Part shown: positions 1-62,120 of the stretch, in pieces
Numbering within the stretch: position 1 is the stretch's first letter
Layout: each line of letters begins with the position of its first letter
Assembly (NCBI GenBank): GCA_000469685.2
Contig: LS997563.1
Span: forward strand, 25,763,897-25,827,896
Length of the DNA stretch: 64,000 nt
Direction: 5' to 3'
Source of the DNA: Haemonchus contortus
Taxonomy: Eukaryota; Nematoda; Chromadorea; Rhabditida; Trichostrongylidae
Program-made: the position numbers and the translations under genes
The notes under the pieces: model-generated
Database searches by the model: none
Seen by the model: the letters and a program-made list of their open reading frames with translations, nothing else
What the model was told of the DNA's origin: nothing

Positions 1-1592
1 GTTGGATCAAACCTCTCTTCATAGTCGGACTATTTCAATTCAAAACTTCAGAGCATACTTTTATTATATTCGATATAGTTTTGATCGGAGTAATCCAATT
101 GCCCTGGCTCTTTGGCTTATTTCAATCAGTCCACAGATTGTAATTATGTATCTGGAAAATAAAATGGGTGAATCACCCCACATGAAGTACGGTGAGCTTC
201 GCAAATTCCTCGATTGAACCAACATCCTTGTGCGCCCTCAAGACGGGATTGGACAACGCCAGAAACGTTGTCCTTTTGGATTCCTCATGTGAATTAGATA
301 ATGGTGTGTTCACGTTTTCGTCCAAGTTCTGCACAGTTAGAAGTCAGTGACATTGTCACTGAGTAATGCTTTTGCTGAGCTGAGAGCATTCAGTCATCTG
401 CGCTCATGAATGATTGCAGACTTGGCACCCAGGCAATACGGGGAACAGTTTCGTTGTGGTTCCTCCATCAAATGCAATTCTGAAGGCTCTCCGAGGTCGC
501 TTGAAATTGATGCTCCCAGCTGTTCAGTTAATGAGTACATACATCTGACCACTGTTCTCTTTCATCTTCTCGTTGGATGCGGATTGAATGATACTAACTG
601 TGGAAGGAAGTCCTTTTAGGATCTGTCGGTGTCCTGGTCTAGATATACTAGAACTAAACCAGACATTGGTTGTTTTTCAATGAAGTTCTACAGTTTGAAA
701 ATATCCTCTTCATTCAATTTCATAAGAAAACAACCTCTTCATGCTGCATGTCGGCCATCACGTCATCACTAAATCCCTAGAAGGGCAACCACGCTTCCTT
801 CTCGAATTACTCCCGGAGCACGCAATTTGTCGGCAGTCCATAGGCATCGAGATGACCTATAAGCGCGTATTCTTACTACCCAATGTCGTATGTCATGCAT
901 GCACGTCGTAAATGTTGACGCGGTGTCTTTGGGAGGTCTCTTCACGGGCGGTAGGAGTTATGATCTGGCGCTCATCTAAGGTCGTTTAGAAAAACATGTG
1001 CAGGGATCCCAGTGGCCAGCTGGCGCAAGGATTTCTGCAGGGATCTCGGGAATGTACCCAATGTGGTTTTGCTAGTGTGAACCTCAGAACAATTGGCTGA
1101 AACCGCCGAATTGCGGGGAATTAAAGGACGAACAACCCTCGTAGCCGGGTCCCTCAATCAGGGGATTTGAAAAAATTACTGGAGCAAATGAAACATACAA
1201 TGAGCCTTGACGAGGAGAATTCTAGAATATTTCGCTGTACACCTCTAAATGGGATTTTTCCTGAACCTCAATTTCTCCACGTCCTCTTGGTGTGTAATGG
1301 AACGGTATTGTTGTTGGAACGGGCCATAATATGTCTGATGTCAGACTTGAGTGTATTTGCTCTGGCAATTGACACACGAGTTATGCGTAATCGCGCTGCC
1401 GTCACAGTTTGCGCTTATGAGGGGGATTGTTCGAGAGAAGACTAGGGATCCAGAGTTGCCACCATGGATGAAGTCTCTAGAGGCCCCTTTTATACCCTCA
1501 TGCGTACATGTTTATACCCATACCTATAAAGTACTTTCACACGGTAGGAAGACAAATTTGGTCGGCATAGCGGAGAGCTTAAGTGGAATTAG
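1..1592. other. No gene recognised (possible upstream intron)
   Basis: Short open frames occur on both strands, but none shows a domain, a signal peptide or good splice context. By the MEGF6 model this should be intron, or contain the N-terminal exons. I could not find an EMI signature such as a CC-x-GW motif. Confidence 0.4.
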
Positions 1593-52635
<51,043 letters not shown>

Positions 52636-52955
52636 AACTGCCATCGTTTTTTGTATTCATAGTTGTGCTTTATCATGTGTTACTGTTCGAGTTATGATTT
52701 GTTGTGAAGATAATACTTGCCAGCTTTCATCTTTCATTTCGAAATCTCAAGTTTGCGTTGTTGTTGTGTAAACTGTATTTCGAGCCGTACTCATTGAGCC
52801 GAGTGTGATCTGTGTTATTTTCAGATATTTTCAGATTGTTTGGTATTCGTTTTCATTCATAGTTGATTCGGCACTTGTAGGGAATTATTTGTTTATACTT
52901 AAAGCACCGAAGTCCTTAGCGTAGACAAGCATAATAAAGTTTGCAAGCTGTAGGA
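52636..52955 (+). other. 3' untranslated region of the MEGF6-like gene
   Basis: About 300 bp of non-coding sequence between the stop codon and the poly(A) signal. The exact cleavage site is not visible. RTE-derived sequence starts almost immediately after it. Confidence 0.6.
52933..52938 (+). terminator. Poly(A) signal AATAAA
   Basis: Perfect AATAAA about 300 bp after the stop codon, in the sense orientation. It is the first canonical signal downstream of the stop. Confidence 0.65.
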
Positions 52956-52964
52956 GAGTTTGAT

Positions 52965-54180
52965 TTGATCACCTGTATCACTTGCCATCCCGTTGATCAT
53001 CGACTTCCTCGAACAGGTGCAGCGAACGTCTCCATTCGTCCCTGTCACGAGCCAGAGTGGTCCAGTGAATCGTTCTCGCTACAGGGACATGAGGTTCAAC
53101 ATTCCTTTCGTTCAGAGCTTTCGTGAAGAAGTCTGACCATCTCGTTGGCGGCCTTCCTGGAGTTCGTTTGATGTCCCGAGGGATTCAGTCAGTAACCGCC
53201 CTGGTCCAACGGTCATCACTATATCGCATAACGTGTCCGGCCCACCTGATCTTCGATTTCTTGGCGTAATCAACGGCATCCCTGATCATCGTGCGATGAC
53301 GGAGCTAGAAACTTCGGATTCCCTTTTGCACTTGCGTTTACAGAAAAATTTCGAGCATCGACCATTCCAAAGCGCGTTGAGTAACGCTGACAACATGCTC
53401 ATTCTGCTTTCGTAGAGTCCAATTCTTCGAGACGCAATCAAAGCAGGAAGGGCAGCAGTGTAGAAAAGATGAGCGCGAAGACAGATGTTCTTTGCTTCCT
53501 CCACTACTCCCTCGATATTCTTATATGCTCCCCACGCGGCGCGTTTCCCTCTGTACAGCTCCGGAGCTAGATCGTTTATCATGTTGATTTCCCGACCTAG
53601 ATACACATAGCTAGAGCATTCAGAGATATTCGCACCGGCAAGCGTAAAGGGAGCACCAGGCACCAATCCGTTTTTCATGAACATCGTCTTCGTTAAGTTC
53701 AGTCTCATGCCCATCTTTCCACAAGCACTGTCAAACTCGGTTAATTCATTCCGCCTGCTCGATGTTCGGTGTTGTAAGCATGATGTCATCTCAAAGCGGA
53801 AGTGAGTAGCGGCCGTCCACCTTCACTCCCAAGTCTTCCCATTCCAAATGGCGCACGATGTTCTCGAGAGCGGCACTGAAAATTTTCGGCGAAATAGTAT
53901 CGTCCTGCCGGACAAAACTCTTCACGTAGATAATGACCTCCTTGTAGAGTGGTGAAATCCTGATCGTGAAATTGTCGTAGAGCTGGACCCTGGTTGCCAG
54001 GGCTTCAACGATACTTCGATGAATCTTGTTAGAATGTGGATATGATCAATTGTGGTAAACCCTCCCGAACCCAAGCTTGTTCGCAGGCTGTCCTTCATTT
54101 AATATTGTACAATCCTGTTCAGGATGACGCGGGTGAAATGCATGCAGATTACAAACAGCGGGCAGCGCTCTAGGCTGAGG
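52965..54180 (-). mobile_element. RTE-type retrotransposon 3' fragment
   Basis: A 167-codon minus frame (53286-53789) encodes GMRLNLTKTMFMKNGLVPG and NISECSSYVYLGREINMIN, matching the RT C-terminal region of the 34-kb copy. The C-terminal part runs to 52.97 kb, and degraded RT sequence extends to about 54.18 kb. The 3' end (near 52.97 kb) has the same CCTGTATCAC-type terminus. It lies about 30 bp after the host gene's poly(A) signal. Confidence 0.82.
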
Positions 54181-56414
54181 CTTGTAATGACGGTGTGTGT
54201 TGTCAATGGCAGTGGGTGCATGGTATAGGTGGACGATCACGTCTGCTGAGAGATGTTCGGCGGCTATAGTAACCGAGCAGGAATGGAGTGGTAATGACGG
54301 CTTCTTCGCGACTGCGTCATTACCGCTCCGAATCCTTAGATTGTGAACGAGCTTCAGTCGGTGAGTTGCTGTGTCTACATAGGAGGGATAGGAACACTTC
54401 GAGGAGAAGCGGCTGACGACATAGTATTAGTTCGTGGAGAACGACGGTACAGTGTTGCAACTGACGACAATAACTCAACAGATTAGGTAACTGCCCGACT
54501 GCCCTTTTCACGAACCCTTTTAATAACTGCCCTTTTCACGAACTTCGTAACTCGAGCGGGTGACAACTGCGACGTGGAATGCCATGAAGACGTGTGAATG
54601 CAAAATTGATTTTCAGTTTGTATCCGCTGAAGTGAGTAGAAGCTCAGCGTATCGACGAATCATCGATTGTTTTCGTTGGGATTGAGGACATGAAGGATAA
54701 TGAATTCGATGAGGGTGTTCCTGTGTCTTTGGATATTGTGTGAGATAATCCTGCAAAAGCTGCACGAGCTTCGGCTCCGATTTCTGAAATCCGGGGTGTT
54801 CCGCAAAGTTGTTCGTTAATTGCTTCACCTTAACGGCTGGCTACATGGAAACTTCGAAAGACTGTTCAGTGGGACAGATTTTTGTGAATCGATGGTACTC
54901 GGATCGCTGAGGGAGGCCGGGCTCGATGATGTGAGTGACAAAATATTAAACTCCTGATTCATAATACAGACTATCGCGTTTGTGAGTAAAGAGTGAATAC
55001 ATCTAGGTGATCACCTTTACATGAAACGAACACAATGAACATTACTTATCACGTTTTATTTTTCCACTTTTCAGTCTATGCATTAAAATCCGAAACGATT
55101 AGTAATAAAACAACTACTCACGTCGGGTCGCTTCCATTCACCCACCGTTCGACCAGCTCTATTTGGAATTTGATATATGGAGACTGACGTTATATTGGTA
55201 AATCCAGCAAAATCTAGAAATAAGTGAGTTCTAAGGGCTCATGCCTTGCGGGTCCGCTGCCAGCACGACGGCACAAGACCATCGAAGGAGTCGACGAATT
55301 GAGCGCTTTGTACGCCGGGCGTCCGCGATTGCAGTGTGCGTTGCCGCGCGATTACGGGTAGAGCACACGCGGTCATGGTGACAGTTACCCGCAGACGCCG
55401 AAGCGCCCATGGTTCCTCGGAGCGATCCTCGCATTCGCGGCACACATGGAATATTGTTTTGTTGTTGATGTTTCGTGTGCGGGTAGTTGAGCTCTGCTGG
55501 AATGGGCGCGACGGTCCAATCACGAACGATGCTGTAGTAGGGTGACGGAGAAGGCGTCTACTTTGTCTCTCGGGTATCTCGCCTGAGGCGGAAACTATGT
55601 ATTAGGAATGTCGAAATTGCCTTTCGCACACTAATAAATGATCTCTTGTGGAGTTCGAAGGCGGCTGGGGTGATGAGGTGGAGCAGGATTCCACGGGATC
55701 ATAAGTCGTGGGTGGAACGTCTAACATATCCAACTGGGTTAGGCGAGTCAATATGCGAGATTCCTTCCAACGAGACAATAGCCGACAACGATAAAGAGCC
55801 AAACCTCGAATAATGCTGATGATGAAGAACAATAAACTGACAACGATGTCGTAAATATAGTTACTGCCTTGGCGAAGTTGAAGCAGTAGGCGATCGAGAG
55901 GGTTTCGATGCTGTTGCCATGTCAGATTCATTCATGGTATCGTAGACTGAAGTGGTATATTTGCTCTGCTGATCTAAATTGAAAACTTGAGCAGCAGAAC
56001 ACAGACTTAAGATTATGACATCGTTGAATCGGTAAATAGCAAAAGAAGAGAACGGAATTCGAACTGCGAGTGGATGATATATGAAACGAATCTGTAGCGT
56101 GAGGGTTTTCTATCCAAAATTCAAACCGATGGCGCAAAAGCACGGTGGTTGTCAAAAGCGCAGCGCCGGAGTCGATCGATCACGTGACTTTGTCGACTTC
56201 TGATAAGGAGGAACTTATAGTAAGCTAGTAAGCTACGAAGAAGGAGAAGGGGGCTCACATTAAATAATGATGAGAAAATTGTTGCGTTAGTTAAGGGATC
56301 GTGGTGAAATGCAGTTGGGGTGGCCGCGCCCATTTGAATCACTGACTGCTCTCGCACTCCGTTGTCATTCGCGCTGATGTTGCCAACTCCTGACTTCCGG
56401 GCCAATGGCTGTTT
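54180..56414 (-). other. Unassigned region with clustered minus-strand ORFs
   Basis: Minus frames at 54613-54828 (VQLLQDYLTQYPKTQ), 55239-55523, 55602-55931 and 56121-56426 do not join convincingly. The 55602-55931 frame has a hydrophobic stretch (DIVVSLLFFIISIIRGLALY) followed by basic residues, like a membrane segment. This could be a small unrecognised gene or part of an old LTR element; I cannot decide. Confidence 0.3.
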
Positions 56415-56831
56415 GGCATCTTTCATAGTCCACGACCGGTCGCGCGACCAGTCGCGCGATCGATCGCGCGACCGGTCGCTAGCGACTGGCGACCAGTCGC
56501 GCGATCAGTCGCGCGATCAGTCGCGCGACCGGTCGCGCGACCGGTCGCGCGACTGGTCGCGACCCACCAGCGACCGGTCGCGCGACCGATCGCGCGATCG
56601 ATCGCGCGACCGATCGCGCGACTGGTCGCCAGTCGCTAGCGACTGGTCGCTCGACTGGTCACTTGACTGATCGCGCGGGACCGTCCACGGCGGCACCCAT
56701 AACTAGCGCGGCCTCCTCGACCGATCGAGCGACCAGTGGCGCGATCAGTCAAGTGACCAGTCGAGCGACCAGTCGCTAGCGACCGGTCGCGCGATCGATC
56801 GCGCGACCGGTCGTGGACTATGAAAGATGCC
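56415..56831. mobile_element. Foldback element built of CGCGAYCRGT-type repeats
   Basis: The ends are exact inverted repeats (GGCATCTTTCATAGTCCACG... and its complement), continuing into arms made of degenerate about 10-bp units such as CGCGACCGGT, CGCGATCAGT and CGCGATCGAT. The units are nearly palindromic themselves. A short unique centre near 56.69-56.72 kb separates the arms. No protein is supported; the SRDRSRD-like translation is an artefact of the repeat. Confidence 0.8.
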
Positions 56832-56837
56832 TTTTCG

Positions 56838-57067
56838 TAGTCCGCCGGCCGGCGTGCACGAGGCAGTGCTAGGGGGGAGGAGGGCGGCAGATGGTCGGTC
56901 AGGGGTTGAAAACAAAGAAGACCAAGATCAAAAACCAAACAAAGAGGGGCTCGTGCAAATGGTTTTTGGTCTTGTCTCTCCTTGTTCTTTGTTTCCAACC
57001 CCTCGACTGACCGTCTGCCGCCCTCCTCCCCCCTAACACTGCCTCGTGCACGCCGGCCGGCGGACTA
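56838..57067. mobile_element. Second foldback element with GGCCGGC termini
   Basis: TAGTCCGCCGGCCGGCGTGC at 56838 is matched by its reverse complement ending at 57067. The arms of about 105 bp are near-perfect and include the CTGCCGCCCTCCTCCCCCCT block. The centre is only about 15 bp. It shares the outer CTTTCATAGTCC sequence with the adjacent element. Confidence 0.8.
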
Positions 57068-58130
57068 TGAAAGCAGCCTATCCCGCCCATCTTGAGCTCC
57101 TCCCCCATGTGTCAGACGCTGAGAAAGAGGAGTGCGAATCGCCTACCATTAGGGAAGCGCTGCTCTTTGGCATACGATTCTCATAATGTTCAGAGTTCTT
57201 CACCCCTCGCCATATGTACGAGACAGCCTCTGCGTGACTTTGCGGCAGGCATACCTCATTCCTGCTACCGTTTTAGACGATTATAGGCGAAGTGGCTTCC
57301 GAAACACAGAGTCCGCACTTTTTATTAGCCGCCGGTTTCCAAAACGCGCTGTAAGGGATGTAAGGTGCAGTCTCGAGATATTTTCTTGATTATTCGTCTT
57401 CTTCCTCAAGAGCGGGGCTTCGGCGCAGTGGAGAGGCTAGAGGAGCCGCCAACAGTATAGCGTACTCAGAAGCGCTAGTCAGTGAGACACCAACGATCAC
57501 CGCACTCTCCTGCTGGATTTTAAGCGCTTCGCGATGCCTGGCGTTCCCTTCATGTTCATAAAAATTTTGGACGAAGCCAAGAAGGTCATAAGCAAATTAC
57601 ATTCCAACACGGTCGAAGGCATTGCCACGCCTTACAGGGAACACCGCCTGGTCCAATGCGAGATCGAGCAGCAGTCGACTCTGTTCAAGGACGGCAGAAA
57701 GACGACGTCATTATCCTTACTGCTAAAAATCACTTTACTAAACGTTCAGCCTAGCTCTTCGACGACAACCGCTTACTCATGCCGCGACAAGGCACTATCT
57801 GACTGACATGAGACAAGTTCATCATAGGACGATTCACTACGAGCTAATTCATCGTAGGTCCACGAACTCGACTGGATGTGAGCCGACTCGCTAAACGCTG
57901 TCGTCTGACATCCCAATGGATATTTCCTTTTGAACACCCCAACTCCTTCCCCTCCCCCCGGACACACGCACAATCTCCGCAATCTAATGGAACGTTTCCC
58001 TTGTGCCTTTCATTCATTCCTGGACTCCAAGTGGACTTGCGGTAGAGTGAGAAAGTGTAAGCGTAGCACCTTCGCAGCCGTAATACAGAAACCACCATCC
58101 TTCCTTCTCTGCCGAGGCTTTTGGTCCTTG
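57068..58130. other. Unassigned, possibly upstream part of the Gypsy remnant
   Basis: Short plus-strand frames (for example 57534-57806) show no domain. Given the pol fragment downstream, this may be decayed gag or leader sequence. Confidence 0.35.
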
Positions 58131-58449
58131 TTTTGCGGATGATAACCGTGATGCTTCTCTTATGCTTACAACACAAGACGACCGCCTATTTGATAAATCT
58201 CTTATGGCAACCCCTGCAGTAATAAACACAGGTCGTACCTCTATTCTAGTTGCCAACCCAACTTTCAAACCTGAGGCATTGTATAAAGGTTTTGCGGATG
58301 GCGACCGTGATGCTCCTTTTAGGTTTACCACACAAGACGACCGCCTATTTGATAAATCTCTTATGGTAACCCCAGCAGTAATAAACACAGGTCGTGCCTC
58401 TATTCTAGTTGCCAACCTAATTTTCAAACCTGAGGCATTGTATAAAGAC
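58131..58449 (+). repeat. 159-bp tandem duplication (two copies, 53 codons each)
   Basis: TTTTGCGGATG recurs after 159 bp with about 90% similarity between copies. Both copies stay in one frame, encoding TTQDDRLFDKSLM, TPAVINTGR and FKPEALYKGFADGD. It lies directly upstream of the Gypsy RT fragment. Confidence 0.8.
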
Positions 58450-58499
58450 CAGCACATCTCTCCAGCAGTCCCTCTTTATCGTTGTTCATCCTCACTGTG

Positions 58500-59222
58500 A
58501 ACCATATGGTCCGATCAAAATCGCCCATTTATAGGAAAAGTGATCCTTCGCCGTCCACTACCCACGATGTTTCTCCTCGTATAGTTGACCTCTCTCATGC
58601 TGAGGTGACTGATGATCAAAGAGAGCAACTGGGCGCTCTCTTTTAGGAGTTCCGCGACAGAATCTCTCATGATTCAATACCTAGGATCCTACGAAGACTC
58701 AGAAATTGTCATCAAAACCACAACCAACTCCCCACGTACTCGTTTTCGACCTCCTCGGATCCCAGCTAGTTTCAAAAGGAGCTCGATGAACACATTAACA
58801 AGCTCCTTCGCGCTGGTCGTATCGAAGAGAGTGATACGCCGTGGGTTCATAATACGGTCCTAGTCAAGGAAAAGGACGGACCCCTACGCGTTTGTCTCGA
58901 TTTTCGCCCGCTGAACGACGTCACTATCCCGGATAATTACCCTTTACCTCGCATCGCAACATATTAGGCAAAATTTCTGGTCACAAATACTATACTACCT
59001 TGGATTTGGCTTCAGGATACATGCAACTTCTGCTTCCCCCCGAAAGTCAAGAAAAACCTGGCTGGGCAACGCATCGTGGCATATATGTATTAATTTGAAT
59101 ATCTTCGTTTTGGTCTTAAAAACGCTGGTGCATATTTTTCTAGGGCCATGTCTCGCATTCTTGCTGGGATCGAGTCTAATTGTCTCGCGTATTTAGATGA
59201 TAACATTGTGCTCGAATCGAGC
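58500..59222 (+). mobile_element. Gypsy-type LTR retrotransposon pol fragment
   Basis: Across several frameshifts the plus strand encodes VDLSHAEVTDDQREQLGALF, ELDEHINKLLRAGRIEES, LVKEKDGPLRVCLDFRPLN, TLDLASGYMQLLLPPES, and the catalytic region AYLDDNIV near 59.2 kb. These are in Gypsy RT order. It breaks off at about 59.22 kb with no RNase H or integrase, so it is a dead fragment. Confidence 0.8.
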
Positions 59223-59957
59223 TAGAGCACCTTTTGATCTACAGACAGTCGACGCGCACCCTGGTTCCGTCCTTTAATCCGGTTTCTCCCATGGCCTGAA
59301 AAACCCATGCCATTCAGAACCCCCTCGTCTTGCCCCAAAACCCCTCGACTTCTGGAGCCCCTCGTCGCGCCAAATGCTAGGTTTCGCCAAGGCGCACTTC
59401 GACAGGCTGACCCACAAATCAGGAGACTCTTGCCGACCCTAAGGTTCAGAATTTCCTCGTTGTCATGCACATTTTTTCACAATGTTATTCATGTAATTTG
59501 TTTGATGAAATTTCACTTCATTAAGGTCACTTATTTCTCATGCACATCGTTTGAAGTTTTGCTGCCTAGCAATTACGCTACCTCGCTGAATCCATTCTTA
59601 TCGGACCCGCATCCACACAGCCGAAGAAATGGATTCAAGCTCATCTACTTGCTACTTGCCCTTACCAAAACCATAGGAATCTCGTTTACATTTTGCTCAA
59701 TTCGCCCAAATCAGGCTAATGTCAGACCTCTATTTTTGAGAAGAAGACATTCATTCTCGCCTCGCATTATGATTATGTTTGTTTTTCGTTTCGTGAACCA
59801 CGATGTTTTGAATATTGATAAAAGTTTAATTACCCAAGTTTGAGGAGTCTTCTGTGCTGCGGTTAACCCGTGAGCTATCGTTCGTTTCGTGTTCGTGGAT
59901 CGCCTATTAACCAAGTCCCGCGTGGCCAAGTTCAAGAACCAGCACAGAAGAAATTTT
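59223..59957 (+). other. Probable 5' LTR region of the BEL/Pao element
   Basis: It lies between the Gypsy fragment and the primer-binding sites. The LTR should lie here but its ends cannot be set without the 3' LTR, which is outside the window. A 178-codon frame (59307-59843) has no recognised domain. Confidence 0.4.
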
Positions 59958-60144
59958 TGGTGCATCGACCGTATTCTTTAGAAGATTTTAGTGTTATTCT
60001 CTAGAAGAAGATTTGGTGCATCGGCCGTATTCTCTAGAAGATTTTGGTGGTATTCTCTAGAAGAAGATTTGCTGCATCGGCCATATTCTCTAGAAGAAGA
60101 TTTTGGTGGTATTCTCTAGTGGAAGATTTTGGTGCAACGACTAT
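59958..60144 (+). repeat. Tandem array of four primer-binding-site-like units
   Basis: Units of about 56-60 bp start at 59958, 60014, 60070 and 60130. Each begins TGGTGCATCGGCCGT or a variant and continues TATTCTCTAGAAGA. The second copy is complementary over about 14 bases to the 3' end of nematode tRNA-Gly(GCC) including CCA, as I remember that tRNA. Known: reverse transcription of LTR elements is primed from such a site just after the 5' LTR. Confidence 0.7.
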
Positions 60145-60420
60145 ATTCTCCAGCTGTGAAGAAGGAGTTCGTGCCTCGACAACCGTGTGAAGAAGAAAAA
60201 AGAAGCCATCAGATCGTCAAGTGAGAACTCATCTACATTTTCGACATTTTTCGACTTTATTGGCAGTTCCTTTTCTACGATCCTTTTTTACTACTGGTTA
60301 CGATTCCTACGATTTTGAAGTTCAACTTTGCTTCACGTTTTCTGCCGTTTTGGATGTTTCTTTGAAGAAAAAATTTCTACACAAATCATTAAAGAAGGGA
60401 AATTATCAACAACAGTTAAT

Positions 60421-61059
60421 ATGACACCCATATTGAAAGTTCTCAAAACACGGCTAACAAAACTGGGGAAATCACTGGATGAACTGTTGCGAGATTCTCA
60501 ACATTGTACGACCTATACTCCAGCGGTGACGAAGTTCCACGACGCATTTAACAGTATGGAACAGGAGCAACAAACGCGCGAGGAAGAAGCCCATGGAAGC
60601 TACACAATAGCAGCATGGGAATCGATCACGTCTGCAGAGACAACACTTGCAAAAATGAAGGAAAAGGAAGTGGGAATCGCCAACACTCTGGAAAGCTTCC
60701 AACGAGCAACTACAAGAAGAATTCAACTGAACGGAGCCAACGACACACAAGCCGTATCGTCAAGAGAATCGAGGCAAGGTTCAACTATATCATCAATACC
60801 AGCGCAAGCACAAACGTTCCTACCGCGTCTACAATTGCCAAGATTTAGTGGAAAAAGACAGGAATGGGATTCCTTTTGGGCCACATTCAAATCAAGTATT
60901 GACGATCAGCCCATAAGTGAGATGATGAAATTCAATTACTTACTTCAATCCCTAGTTGGAGAAGCCCGACAAACGGCAGCACAATTCGAAGTTATCGAAG
61001 AAAACTACCCTATAATTATCGATCTTCTGAAAAGAAATATGGCTCAAACAGCCTTATAA
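60421..61059 (+). pseudogene. BEL/Pao gag, N-terminal part
   Basis: Starts at ATG 60421 (MTPILKVLKTRLTKLGKSL). It has a helical N-terminal region rich in E and Q, then LPRLQLPRFSGKRQEWDSFW and MMKFNYLLQSLVGEA, typical of the Pao-family gag domain (DUF1759 type). The frame stops at 61057 and the same protein continues in the -1 frame, so a base was probably lost here. No slippery site is seen. Confidence 0.85.
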
Positions 61060-61060
61060 T

Positions 61061-62120
61061 CGAAGAACTACTTGCTCAACTCGAACAAATTCGTGCCGAT
61101 GGGTCGAATACAAAACAACAAGCCAATTTACTAGAACGAGTTACGGCGTTAATGATGCACTTATCCACAAAAGGTCAGGATATTAACCACCGCTTGATTT
61201 TAAACATGGTTTTGAGGAAATTCAACGGTGATATACAAGCGAAAGCACTCGAAAAGCGGGAAAACCTTGAAGACATCAACCAGTGGACGTGGTCAACACT
61301 ACGCCAACACCTCTCGGTGATCATCGATTCGAAAGAAAGGATTGAAAGATCTCAAGAAGCAGTGAGGAAAAGCACTCAATTCGTCCAAGATAGGACATCA
61401 CTCAACCGCTCTACAGCAGCATGCATCTACTGCAAAAGGAGCACCCATCGTTCTATAGAATACAGGACAGTGCCGCTGCAAGAACGCGCACCATTCTTGA
61501 CGAGGAAACAGTTGTGCCATAACTGTGGAAAAGCCAACCACAAGGCCGAAGACTGCAGGAGTCCAGGATGCTTCAAGTGCGGGAGGAAACACCATTCATC
61601 ACTATGTGGCTACAATCAGGAGACTCAAAACAGATCTACCCCCACACAGGAAAGAATGTCGCAGCCAACGAATCCACCATTACCAAAATCTCAAGCTCAG
61701 TCAAGTGGTACGCAGAGACAGAGTAGACTCAGGACACAAGGTACAGCTCGCCAAGTCAGCCAAAATGTCATAACTTCCGATAGGGAAAGGGAAGAAAGAC
61801 ACAGTAGTCCGGAGGAAGACAGTCAGGTATACCATGTCAGTGGCAGGAAGACCCAAAAGACAGGTGCCCTACTTCTCACAGGAACTACAACAGTACAAGG
61901 GCCAAGGAGTGCCAAACAAGTCCGCATGCTAATGGACACAGGTAGCGACCTTTCATTCATCGATTCGACACTCGTCGACGAACTAGAATTACCCATTAAA
62001 AAAGACCACACTGAGACTGAAGACATTCGGCACAGAATCGGCCAAAGAGAGCCAACATCGCATTGTAATAGTAAACCTGGTGGACAAACAAGGAGAAAGG
62101 CACACATGCGAACTACTTGA
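61061..62120 (+). pseudogene. BEL/Pao gag C-terminus, zinc knuckles and protease
   Basis: Continues gag (IEELLAQLEQIRADG), then two zinc-knuckle-like motifs (CHNCGKANHKAEDC and CFKCGRKHHSSLC), a polar linker, and an aspartic protease active site LMDTGSDLSFID near 61.93 kb. The frame is lost near 62.02 kb by another shift. Gag and protease appear fused as one polyprotein, as usual in this group. Confidence 0.85.

Noticed and set aside
56362..56670. 102-codon frame encoding SRDRSRD repeats, like an SR-type protein
   Set aside because: The pattern follows from the 10-bp palindromic DNA repeat and is open on several frames; it lies in a foldback element.
59307..59843. 178-codon plus-strand frame before the BEL element
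   Set aside because: No domain, poor codon pattern and a position in the presumed LTR; probably chance.
59958..60144. Possible CRISPR-like array (short repeats at regular spacing)
   Set aside because: The units are contiguous tandem repeats with no unique spacers, in a eukaryotic LTR element leader.
61040..61070. Programmed -1 frameshift in BEL gag
   Set aside because: The shift lies inside the gag domain and no slippery heptamer is visible; loss of one base is simpler.
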